Assembly (NCBI GenBank): GCA_032622095.1
Contig: CP136062.1
Coordinates: 40,672,918-40,736,917, forward strand
Length of the DNA stretch: 64,000 nt
Source: Siphonodentalium dalli
Taxonomy: Eukaryota; Mollusca; Scaphopoda; Gadilida; Siphonodentaliidae
Reading direction: 5' to 3'
A program made the position numbers and the translations under genes. The notes beneath the pieces are model-generated. The model made no database searches, was not told where the DNA came from, and worked only from the letters and a program-made list of their open reading frames with translations. Positions 31,801 through 45,199 of this stretch are shown in pieces; position 1 is the first letter of the stretch; the number at the start of each line of letters is the position of its first letter.

Positions 31801-34800
31801 ACACACATATATAGGTCTCCCCACCACACACATCTATAGGTATCCCCACCACATACATCTATAGGTATCCCCACCACATACATATATAGGTATCTTCACC
31901 ACACACATATATAGGTATCCCCACCACATACATATATAGGTCTCCCCACCACATACATATATAGGTATCCTCGCCACATACATATATAGGTATCCCCACC
32001 ACATACATATATAGGTATCCCCGCCACACACATATATAGGTCTCCCCACCACACACATCTATAGGTATCCCCACCACATACATCTATAGGTATTCCCACC
32101 ACATACATATATAGGTATCACCACCACTCACATATATAGGTATCCCCACCACACACATATATAGGTATCCCACCACACACATATATAGGTATCACCGCCA
32201 CATACATATATAGGTATCCCCGTCACACACATATATAGGTCTCCCCACCACACACATCTATAGGTATCCCAACCACATACATCTATAGGTTTCCACACCA
32301 CATACATATATAGGTATCCTCACCACAAACATATATAGGTATTCCCACCACATACATATATAGGTCTCCCCACCACATACATATATAGGTATCCCCGCCA
32401 CATACATATATAGGTATCCCCACCACATACATATATAGGTATCCTCGACACACACATATATATGTCTCCCCACCACACACATATATAGGTATCCCCGCCA
32501 CACACATATATAGTTATCCTCACCACACACATATATAGGTATCCCCGCCACATACATCTATAGGTATCCCCACCACATACATATATAGGTATCCCCCACC
32601 ACATACATATATAGGTATCACCGCCACATACATCTAAAGGTATCCCCACCACACACATATATAGGTATCCCCACCACACACATATATAGGTATCACCACC
32701 ACACACATATATAGGTATCCCCACCACATACATATATATGTATCCCCACCACACACATATATAGGTATTCCCACCACACACATCTATAGGTATCCCCACC
32801 ACACACATATAAAGGTATCCCCACCATACACATCTATATGTATCCCCGCCAAACGCATCTATAGGTATCCCCACCACATACATATATAGGTATCCCCACC
32901 ACACCCATATATAGGTATCCCCACCACATACATATATAGGTATCACCACCACACACATATAGGTATCCCCGCAACATACATATAGGTATCCCCACCAAAC
33001 ACATATAGGTATCCCCACCGCACACATCTATAGGTATCACAACCACATACATATATAGGTATCCCCAACACATACATATATAGGTATCCCCACCACATAC
33101 ATATATAGGTCTCCCCACCACACACATATATAGGTATCCTCGCCACACACATATATATGTATCCTCACCACACACATATATAGGTATCCCCGCCACATAC
33201 ATCTATAGGTATCCCCACCACATACATATATAGATATCCCCACCACACACATATATATGTATCCCCACCACATACATATATAGGTATCCCCACCACATAC
33301 ATAAATAGGTATTCCCACCACATACATATATAGGTATCCCCACCACATACATCAATAGGTATCCCCACCACACACATCTATAGGTATCCGCACCACATAC
33401 ATATATATGTATCCCCACCACATACATATATAGGTATCCCCACCACATACATATATAGGTATCCCCACCACACACATCTTTAGGTATCCCCACCACATAC
33501 ATATATAAGTATCCTCACCACACACATATATAGGTATCACCACCACAAACATATATAGGTATCCCCGCCACACACACATATATAGGTATCCCCGCCACAT
33601 GCATATATAGGTATCCCCACCACACACATCTTTAGGTATCCCCACCACATACATATATAGGTATGACCACCACATACATATATAGGTATCCCCACCACAG
33701 ACATATATAGGTATCCCCACCACATACATATATAGGTATCCCCGCAACACACATATATAGGTATCCCCACCACATACATATATAGGTCTCCCCACCACAT
33801 ACATCAATAGATATCCCCACCACACACATCTATAGGAATCCCCACCACACACATATATAGGTATCACCACCACATACATCTATAGGTATCACCACCACAT
33901 ACATATATATGTATCACCAACACATACATATATAGGTATTCCCACCACATACGTATATAGCTATCCCCTCCACATACATATATAGGTATCCCCACCACAT
34001 ACATATATAGGTATCCCCACCACATACATATATAGGTATCCCCGCCAGAAACATATATAGGTATCCCCACCACACACATATATAGGTATCCCCACCACAT
34101 ACATATATAGGTATCACCACCACATACATATATATAGGTATCCCCACCATAAACATATATAGGTATCCCCGCCACATACACATATAGGTATCACCACCAC
34201 ACACATATATAGTTCTCCCCACCACATACAGCTATAGGTATCCCCACCACACGCATCTATAGGTATCCCCACCACACGCATCTATAGGTATCCCCACCAC
34301 ACACATCTATAGGTATCCCCACCACACACATATAAAGGTATCCCCACCATACACATCTATATGTATCCCCGCCACACACATCTATAGGTATCCCCACCAC
34401 ATACATATATAGGTATCCCCACCACACCCATATACAGGTATCCCCACCACATACATATATAGGTATCACCACCACACACATATAGGTATCCCCGCAACAT
34501 ACATATAGGTATTCCCACCAAACACATATAGGTATCCCCACCGCACACATCTATAGGTATCACAACCACATACATATATAGGTATCCCCAACACATACAT
34601 ATATAGGTATCCCCACCACATACATATATAGGTCTCCCCACCACACACATATATAGGTATCCTCGCCACACACATATATAGGTATCCTCACCACACACAT
34701 ATATAGGTATCCCCGCCACATACATCTATAGGTATCCCCACCACATACATATATAGGTATCCCCACCACATACATATATAGGTATCACCACCACATACAT

Positions 34801-36950
34801 CTATATGTATCACCACCACACACATATATAGGTATCCCCATCACACACATATATAGGTATCCCCACCACACACATATATAGGTCTCCCCATCACATACAT
34901 CTATAGGTATCCCCACCACATACATATATACGTATCACCACCACATACATATGTAGGTATCCCCGCCACACACATATATAGGTATCCCCGCCACATACAT
35001 ATATAGGTATCCCCACCACACACATCTATAGGTATCACCAACACATACATATATAGGTATCCCCAACACATACATATATAGGTATCCCCACCACATAAAT
35101 ATATAGGTATCCCCACCACATACATATATAGGTATCCCCACCACAAACATCTATAGGTATCCCCACCACATACATATATATGTATCCCCACCACATACAT
35201 ATATAGGTCTCCCCACCACACACATCTATAGGTATCCCCACCACATACATATATAAGTATCCTCACCACACACATATATAGGTATCACCACCACAAACAT
35301 ATATAGGTATCCCCGCCACACACACATATATAGGTATCCCCGCCACATGCTTATATAGGTATCCCCACCACACACATCTTTATGTATCCCCACCACATAC
35401 ATATATAGGTATGACCACCACATACATATATAGGTATCCCCACCACACACATATATAGGTATCCCCACCACATACATATATAGGTATCCCCGCAACACAC
35501 ATATATAGGTATCCCCACCACATACATATATAGGTCTCCCCACCACATACATCTATAGATATCCCCACCACACACATCTATAGGAATCCCCGCCACACAC
35601 ATATATAGGTATCACCACCACATACATCTATAGGTATCACCACCACATACATATATATGTATCACCAACACATACATATATAGGTATTCCCACCACATAC
35701 GTATATAGCTATCCCCTCCACATACATATATAGGTATCCCCACCACATACATATATAGGTATCCCCACCACACACATCTATAGGTATCCGCACCACATAC
35801 ATATATATGTATCCCCACCACATACATATATAGGTATCTCCACCACATACATATATAGGTATCCCCACCACACACATCTTTAGGTATCCCCACCACATAC
35901 ATATATAAGTATCCTCACCACACACATATATAGGTATCACCACCACAAACATATATAGGTATCCCCGCCACACACACATATATAGGTATCCCCGCCACAT
36001 GCATATATAGGTATCCCCACCACACACATCTTTAGGTATCCCCACCACATACATATATAGGTATGACCACCACATACATATATAGGTATCCCCACCACAC
36101 ACATATATAGGTATCCCCACCACATACATATATAGGTATCCCCGCAACACACATATATAGGTATCCCCACCACATACATATATAGGTCTCCCCACCACAT
36201 ACATCTATAGATATCCCCACCACACACATCTATAGGAATCCCCACCACACACATATATAGGTATCACCACCACATACATCTATAGGTATCACCACCACAT
36301 ACATATATATGTATCACCAACACATACATATATAGGTATTCCCACCACATACGTATATAGCTATCCCCTCCACATACATATATAGGTATCCCCACCACAT
36401 ACATATATAGGTATCCCCACCACATACATATATAGGTATCCCCGCCAGAAACATATATAGGTATCCCCACCACACACATATATAGGTATCCCCACCACAT
36501 ACATATATAGGTATCACCACCACATACATATATATAGGTATCCCCACCATAAACATATATAGGTATCCCCGCCACATACATATATAGGTATCACCACCAC
36601 ACACATATATAGTTCTCCCCACCACATACAGCTATAGGTATCCCCACCACACGCATCTATAGGTATCCCCACCACACGCATCTATAGGTATCCCCACCAC
36701 ACACATCTATAGGTATCCCCACCACACACATATAAAGGTATCCCCACCATACACATCTATATGTATCCCCGCCACACACATCTATAGGTATCCCCACCAC
36801 ATACATATATAGGTATCCCCACCACACCCATATACAGGTATCCCCACCACATACATATATAGGTATCACCACCACACACGTATAGGTATCCCCGCAACAT
36901 ACATATAGGTATTCCCACCAAACACATATAGGTATCCCCACCGCACACAT
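7839..36950. repeat. Recurring short-monomer tag in Sat25 (at least 14 copies)
   Basis: A run of consecutive shortened monomers, about 23 bp each because one TA step is lost, carries the diagnostic pieces CCCGCAACATAC, TTCCCACCAAACACAT and CCCCACCGCACAC. Its right ends fall near 7911, 9358, 12151, 13395, 15246, 16490, 17881, 19973, 26167, 28691, 30162, 33027, 34550 and 36950, with an extra partial copy near 17780. It is absent before about 7.8 kb and after about 37 kb. Spacings range from 1,244 to about 6,200 bp, so it marks nested higher-order blocks rather than a single fixed period. The feature coordinates give the total range. Confidence 0.8.
10783..16964. repeat. Sat25 higher-order duplication, 3,095-bp unit with nested 1,244-bp unit
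   Basis: Variant monomers in about 10783-13877 recur in the same order at a constant offset of 3,095 bp; examples are 11383 to 14478, 11645 to 14740, 12289 to 15384 and 12889 to 15984. Within each unit a sub-block is itself repeated at 1,244 bp (11383 to 12627, 14478 to 15722). A related region at about 20.8-21.9 kb matches 10.2-11.3 kb at an offset of 10,638 bp. The nesting implies several rounds of unequal exchange or amplification. Ends are approximate. Confidence 0.8.
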
Positions 36951-39900
36951 CTATAGGTATCACAACCACATACATATATAGGTATCCCCAACACATACAT
37001 ATATAGGTATCCCCACCACATACATATATAGGTCTCCCCACCACACACATATATAGGTATCCTCGCCACACACTTATATAGGTATCCTCACCACACACAT
37101 ATATAGGTATCCCCGCCACATACATCTATAGGTATCCCCACCACATACATATATAGGTATCCCCACCACATACATATATAGGTATCACCACCACATACAT
37201 CTATATGTATCACCACCACACACATATATAGGTATCCCCATCACACACATATATAGGTATCCCCACCACACACATATAAAGGTCTCCCCAACACATACAT
37301 CTATAGGTATCCCCACCACATACATATATACGTATCACCACCACATACATATGTAGGTATCCCCGCCAGACACATATATAGGTATCCCCGCCACATACAT
37401 ATATAGGTATCCCCACCACACACATCTATAGGTATCACCAACACATACATATATAGGTATCCCCAACACATACATATATAGGTATCCCCACCACATAAAT
37501 ATATAGGTATCCCCACCACATACATATATAGGTATCCCCACCACAAACATCTATAGGTATCCCCACCACATACATATATATGTATCCCCACCACATACAT
37601 ATATAGGTATTCCCACCACATACAAATATAGGTATCCCCACCACATACATGTATAAGTATTCCCGCCACACACATATATGGGTATCCCCGCCACATACAT
37701 ATATAGGTATCCCCGCCACATACATATATAGGAATTCCCGCCACATACATATATAGGTATTCCCGCCAAACAGATATATAGGTCTCCCCACCACACACAT
37801 CTATAGGTATCCCCACCACACACATATATAGGTATCCCCACAACACACATCTATAGGTATCCCCACCACACACATATATAGGTATCCCCACCACATACAG
37901 ATATAGGTATCCCCATAACATACATATATAGGTATCCCCACCACATACATATATAGGTAGCCCCACCACACACATATATAGGTATCACCACCACATACAT
38001 ATATAGGTATCCCCGCCACATATATATATAGGTATCCCCGCCACACACATATATAGGTCTCCCCGCCACATACATATATAGGTATCCCCGCCACACACAT
38101 ATATAGGTATCCCCACCACACACATATATAAGTATCCCCGCCACGCACATATATATGTATCCCCACCCACACATATATAGGTATCCTCACCACACACATC
38201 TATAGGTATCCCCACCACTTACATATATAGGTATCCCCACCACACACATATATAGGTATCCCCACCACATACATATATAGGTATCACCACCACACACACA
38301 TATAGGTATCCCCCCACATACATATATAGGTATCCCCACCACACACATATATAGGTATCACCGCCACATACATATATAGGTATCCCCGCCACACACATAT
38401 ATAGGTCTCCCCACCACACACATCTATAGGTATCCCCACCACACACATCTTTAGGTATCCCCACCACATACATATATAGGTATCACCACCACACTCATAT
38501 ATAGGTATCCCCACCACATACATATATAGGTATCCCCACCACACACATATATAGGTATCACCGCCACATACATATATAGGTATCCCCGCCACACACATAT
38601 ATAGGTCTCCCCACCACACACATCTATAGGTATCCCCACCACATACATCTATAGGTATCCCCACCACATACATATATAGGTATCCTCACCACACACATAT
38701 ATAGGTATCCCCACCACATACATATATAGGTCTCCCCACCACATACATATATAGGTATCCTCGCCACATACATATATAGGTATCCCCACCACATACATAT
38801 ATAGGTATCCCCGCCACACACATATATAGGTCTCCCCACCACACACATCTATAGGTATCCCCACCACATACATCTATAGGTATCCCCACCACATACATAT
38901 ATAGGTATCACCACCACACACATATATAGGTATCCCCACCACACACATATATAGGTATCCCCACCACACACATATATAGGTATCACCGCCACATACATAT
39001 ATAGGTATCCCCGTCACACACATATATAGGTCTCCCCACCACACACATCTATAGGTAACCCAATCACATACATCTATAGGTTTCCACACCACATACATAT
39101 ATAGGTATCCTCACCACAATCATATATAGGTATTCCCACCACATACATATATAGGTCTCCCCATCACATACATATATAGGTATCCCCGCCACATACATAT
39201 ATAGGTATCCCCACCACATACATATATAGGTATCCTCAACACACACATATATATGTCTCCCCACCACACACATATATAGGTATCCCCGCCACATACATAT
39301 ATAGTTATCCTCACCACACACATATATAGGTATCCCCGCCACATACATCTATAGGTATCCCCACCACATACATATATAGGTATCCCCCACCACATACATA
39401 TATAGGTATCACCGCCACATACATCTAAAGGTATCCCCACCACACACATATATAGGTATCCCCACCACACACATATATAGGTATCACCACCACACACATA
39501 TATAGGTATCCCCACCACATACATATATATGTATCCCCACCACACACATATATAGGTATTCCCACCACACACATCTATAGGTATCCCCACCACACACATA
39601 TATAGGTATCCCCACCACACACATCTATATGTATCCCCACCACACACATATATAGGTATCCCCACCACATACATATATAGGTATCCCCACCACAAACATA
39701 TATAGTTATCCTCACCACACACATATATAGGTATCCCCACCACATACATATATAGGTCTCCCCACCACATACATATATAGGTATCCCCGCCACATCCATG
39801 TTGAGGTATCCCCGCCACACACATATATATGTATCCCCACACATACATATATAGGTATCCCACCACACACATATATAGGTATCCCCACCACACACATCTA

Positions 39901-42275
39901 TAGGTATCCCCACCACACACATATATATGTATCCCCACACATACATATATAGGTATCCCCACCACACACATATATAGGTATCCCCACCACACACATCTAT
40001 AGGTATCCCCACCACACACATCTATATGTATCCCCACCACATACATATATAGGTATCCCCACCACATACATATATATATATCCCCACCACACACATATAT
40101 AGGTATCCCCACCACATACATATATAGGTATCCCCACCACATACATAAATAGGTATTCCCACCACATACATATATAGGTATCCCCACCACATACATCTAT
40201 AGGTATCCCCACCACACACATCTATAGGTATCCGCACCACATACATATATATGTATCCCCACCACTTACATATATAGGTATCCCCACCACATACTTATAT
40301 AGGTATCCCCACCACACACATCTTTAGGTATCCCCACCACATACATATATAAGTATCCTCACCACACACATATATAGGTATCACCACCACAAACATATAT
40401 AGGTATCCCCGCCGCACACACATATATAGGTATCCCCGCCACATACATATATAGGTATCCCCACCACACACATCTATAGGTATCCCCACCACATACATAT
40501 ATAGGTATCACCACCACATACATATATAGGTATCCCCACCACACACATATATAGGTATCCCCACCACATACATATATAGGTATCCCCGCAACACACATAT
40601 ATAGGTATCCCCACCACATACATATATAGGTCTCCCCACCACATACATCTATAGATATCCCCACCACACACATCTATAGGTATCCCCACCACACACATAT
40701 ATAGGTATCACCACCACATACATCTATAGGTATCACCACCACATACATATATATGTATCCCCAACACATACATATATAGGTATTCCCACCACATACATAT
40801 ATAGCTATCCCATCTACATACATATATAGGTATCCCCACCACACACATATATAGGTATCCCCACCACATACATATATAGGTATCCCCACCACATACATAT
40901 ATAGGTATCACCACCACACTCATATATAGGTATCCCCACCACATACATATATAGGTATCCCCACCACACACATATATAGGTATCACCGCCACATACATAT
41001 ATAGGTATCCCCGCCACACACATATATAGGTCTCCTCACCACACACATCTATAGGTATCCCCACCACATACATCTATAGGTATCCCCACCACATACATAT
41101 ATAGGTATCCTCACCACACACATATATAGGTATCCCCACCACATACATATATAGGTCTCCCCACCACATACATATATAGGTATCCCCGCCACATACATAT
41201 ATAGGTATCCCCACCACATACATATATAGGTATCCCCGCCGCCACACACATATATAGGTCTCCCCACCACACACATCTATAGGTATCCCCACCACATACA
41301 TCTATAGGTATCCCCACCACATACATATATAGGTATCACCACCACACACATATATAGGTATCCCCACCACACACATATATAGGTATCCCCACCACACACA
41401 TATATAGGTATCACCGCCACATACATATATAGGTATCCCCGCCACACACATATATAGGTCTCCCCACCACACACATCTATAGGTATCCCAACCACATACA
41501 TCTATAGGTTTCCACACCACATACATATATAGGTATCCTCACCACAAACATATATAGGTATTCCCACCACATACATATATAGGTATCCCCACCACATACA
41601 TATATAGGTATCCCCGCCGCCACACACATATATAGGTCTCCCCACCACACACATCTATAGGTATCCCCACCACATACATCTATAGGTATCCCCACCACAT
41701 ACATATATAGGTATCACCACCACACACATATATAGGTATCCCCACCACACACATATATAGGTATCCCCACCACACACATATATAGGTATCACCGCCACAT
41801 ACATATATAGGTATCCTCGACACACACATATATATGTCTCCCCACCACACACATATATAGGTATCCCCGCCACACACATATATAGTTATCCTCACCACAC
41901 ACATATATAGGTATCCCCGCCACATACATCTATAGGTATCCCCACCACATACATATATAGGTATCCCCACCACATACATATATAGGTATCACCGCCACAT
42001 ACATCTAAAGGTATCCCCACCACACACATATATAGGTATCCCCACCACACACATATATAGGTATCACCACCACACACATATATAGGTATCCCCACCACAT
42101 ACATATATATGTTTCCCCACCACACACATATATAGGTATTCCCACCACACACATATATAGGTATCCCCACCACACACATATATAGGTATCCCCACCACAC
42201 ACATCTATATGTATCCCCACCACACACATATATAGGTATCCCCACCACATACATATATAGGTATCCCCACCACAA

Positions 42276-42375
42276 NNNNNNNNNNNNNNNNNNNNNNNNN
42301 NNNNNNNNNNNNNNNNNNNNNNNNNNNNNNNNNNNNNNNNNNNNNNNNNNNNNNNNNNNNNNNNNNNNNNNNNNN
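42276..42375. other. Assembly gap (100 N)
   Basis: There are exactly 100 N bases, a conventional placeholder for a gap of unknown size. Sat25 ends at its left edge and Sat26 starts at its right edge, so the junction between the two satellite families is not observed. Their adjacency and relative orientation depend on scaffolding. Confidence 0.99.
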
Positions 42376-44174
42376 GTTCGCGCTGCCGGGGGACTTTAAG
42401 TGTTCGCGCTGCCGGGGGACTTTAAGTGTTCGCGCTGCCGGGGGACATTAAGTGTTCGCGCTGCCGGGGGACATTAAGTGTTCGCGCTACCGGGGGACAT
42501 TAAGTGTTCGCGCTGCCGGGGGACATTAAGTGTTCGCGCTACCGGGGGACATTAAGTGTTCGCGCTGCCGGGGACCGTAAGTGTTCGCGCTGCCGGGGGA
42601 CTTTAAGTGTTCGCGCTGCCGGGGGACTTTAAGTGTTCGCGCTGCCGGGGGACATTAAGTGTTCGCGCTGCCGGGGGACATTAAGTGTTCGCGCTGCCGG
42701 GGGACATTAAGTGTTCGCGCTACCGGGGGACATTAAGTGTTCGCGCTGCCGGGGGACATTAAGTGTTCGCGCTACCGGGGGACATTAAGTGTTCGCGCTG
42801 CCGGGGACTTTAAGTGTTCGCGCTGCCGGGGGACATTAAGTGTTCGCGCTACCGGGGGACATTAAGTGTTCGCGCTGCCGGGGACCGTAAGTGTTCGCGC
42901 TACCGGGGGGATATTAAGTGTTCGCGCTGCCGGGGGACATTAAATGTTCGCGCTACTGGGGGATATTAAGTGTTCGCGCTACCGGGGGACATTAAGTGTT
43001 CGCGCTGCCGGGGGGACATTAAGTGTTCGCGCTACTGGGGGATATTAAGTGTTCGCGCTACCGGGGGATATTAAGTGTTCGCGCTGCCGGGGGACATTAA
43101 GTGTTCGCGCTACCGGGGGGACATTAAGTGTTCGCGCTACCGGGGGATATTAAGTGTTCGCGCTACCGGGGGATATTAAGTGTTCGCGCTGCCGGGGGAC
43201 ATTAAGTGTTCGCGCTACCGGGGGACATTAAGTGTTCGCGCTACCGGGGGACATTAAGTGTTCGCGCTGCCGGGGGGACATTAAGTGTTCGCGCTGCCGG
43301 GGACCGTAAGTGTTCGCGCTGCCGGGGACCGTAAGTGTTCGCGCTACCGGGGGACATTAAGTGTTCGCGCTGCCGGGGGACATTAAGTGTTCGCGCTGCC
43401 GGGGGACTTTAAGTGTTTCGCGCTACCGGGGGACTTTAAGTGTTCGCGCTACCGGGGGACATTAAGTGTTCGCGCTACCGGGGGACATTAAGTGTTCGCG
43501 CTGCCGGGGACAGTAAGTGTTCGCGCTGCCGGGGGGACATTAAGTGTTCGCGCTGCCGGGGACCGTAAGTGTTCGCGCTGCCGGGGACCGTAAGTGTTCG
43601 CGCTGCCGGGGGACATTAAGTGTTCGCGCTACCGGGGGACATTAAGTGTTCGCGCTACCGGGGGACATTAAGTGTTCGCGCTACCGGGGGACATTAAGTG
43701 TTCGCGCTGCCGGGGACCGTAAGTGTTCGCGCTACCGGGGGACATTAAGTGTTCGCGCTACCGGGGGACTTTAAGTGTTCGCGCTACCGGGGGACATTAA
43801 GTGTTCGCGCTGCCGGGGGACATTAAGTGTTCGCGCTACCGGGGGACATTAAGTGTTCGCGCTACCGGGGGACATTAAGTGTTCGCACTACCGGGGGACA
43901 TTAAGTGTTCGCGCTACCGGGGGACATTAAGTGTTCGCGCTACCGGGGGACATTAAGTGTTCGCGCTGCCGGGGGACTTTAAGTGTTCGCGCTGCCGGGG
44001 GACTTTAAGTGTTCGCACTACCGGGGGACATTAAGTGTTCGCGCTAGCGGGGGACATTAAGTGTTCGCGCTGCCGGGGGATATTAAGTGTTCGCGCTGCC
44101 GGGGACCGTAAGTGTTCGCGCTACCGGGGGACATTAAGTGTTCGCGCTACCGGGGGGACATTAAGTGTTCGCGC

Positions 44175-44956
44175 TACCGGGGGACATTAAGTGTTCGCGC
44201 TACCGGGGGACTTTAAGTGTTTGCACTACCGGGGGGACATTAAGTGTTCGCGCTGCCGGGGGACTTTAAGTGTTCGCGCTACCGGGGGACATTAAGTGTT
44301 CGCGCTGCCGGGGACCGTAAGTGTTCGCGCTACCGGGGGGACTTTAAGTGTTCGCGCTACCGGGGGACTTTAAGTGTTCGCGCTACCGGGGGGACATTAA
44401 GTGTTCGCGCTGCCGGGGACCGTAAGTGTTCGCGCTGCCGGGGGACTTTAAGTGTTCGCGCTACCGGGGGGACATTAAGTGTTCGCGCTGCCGGGGACCG
44501 TAAGTGTTCGCGCTACCGTGGGACATTAAGTGTTCGCGCTACCGGGGGACATTAAGTGTTCGCGCTACCGGGGGACATTAAGTGTTCGCGCTACCGGGGG
44601 ACTTTAAGTGTTTGCACTACCGGGGGGACATTAAGTGTTCGCGCTGCCGGGGGACTTTAAGTGTTCGCGCTACCGGGGGACATTAAGTGTTCGCGCTGCC
44701 GGGGACCGTAAGTGTTCGCGCTACCGGGGGGACTTTAAGTGTTCGCGCTACCGGGGGACTTTAAGTGTTCGCGCTACCGGGGGGACATTAAGTGTTCGCG
44801 CTGCCGGGGACCGTAAGTGTTCGCGCTGCCGGGGGACTTTAAGTGTTCGCGCTACCGGGGGGACATTAAGTGTTCGCGCTGCCGGGGACCGTAAGTGTTC
44901 GCGCTACCGTGGGACATTAAGTGTTCGCGCTACCGGGGGACATTAAGTGTTCGCGC
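44175..44956. repeat. 391-bp tandem duplication inside Sat26
   Basis: A block of 15 monomers, recognisable by the rare GTGTTTGCACTACC variant at about 44218 and again at about 44609 and by the CCGTGGGAC variant in each copy, is repeated at an offset of 391 bp. A 312-base stretch starting at 44244 and at 44635 translates identically, so the copies look identical or nearly so over most of their length. This points to a recent event or active homogenisation. Ends are approximate. Confidence 0.85.
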
Positions 44957-45199
44957 TACCGGGGGACTTTAAGTGTTCGCGCTACCGGGGGACATTAAGT
45001 GTTCGCGCTGCCGGGGGACATTAATTGTTCGCGCTGCCGGGGACCGTAAGTGTTCGCGCTACCGGGGGGACATTAAGTGTTCGCGCTACCGGGGGACATT
45101 AAGTGTTCGCGCTACCGGGGGACATTAAGTGTTCGCGCTGCCGGGGGGACATTAAGTGTTCGCGCTGCCGGGGACCGTAAGTGTTCGCGCTGCCGGGGA

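Larger units (their letters stand above)
683..42275. repeat. Sat25 satellite array, main block (about 41.6 kb)
   Basis: The array consists almost entirely of 25-bp monomers in one orientation and continues unbroken to the assembly gap. The plus strand has very little G (mostly the GG starting each monomer), while the minus strand carries GGTGGGG runs. Monomer variants include a TCTATA form that introduces TAG on the minus strand, CCCCGCC, CCTCACC and GGTCTCC forms, and short 23-bp forms. The variants recur in the same order over kilobases, which shows higher-order organisation. No gene is supported anywhere in it. Long minus-strand frames are explained by the stop-free monomer. The true length is unknown because it ends at a gap. 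Confidence 0.97.

Noticed and set aside
39120-40196. 358-codon minus-strand frame, the longest in the window
   Set aside because: It is pure Sat25 translated. The monomer is stop-free on this strand and similar peptides occur in every frame, so length is not evidence of coding.
1-42275. Possible CRISPR-like array
   Set aside because: Monomers are directly adjacent with no unique spacers, and the context is eukaryotic satellite DNA.
1-42275. Telomeric repeat or subtelomere
   Set aside because: The 25-bp unit is not related to TTAGGG-type repeats and no telomeric motif is present.
44244-44946. Two identical 103-codon plus-strand frames with CSRYRGTLSVRA-like repeats
   Set aside because: They are Sat26 monomers in a duplicated block. 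The identity reflects the 391-bp duplication.
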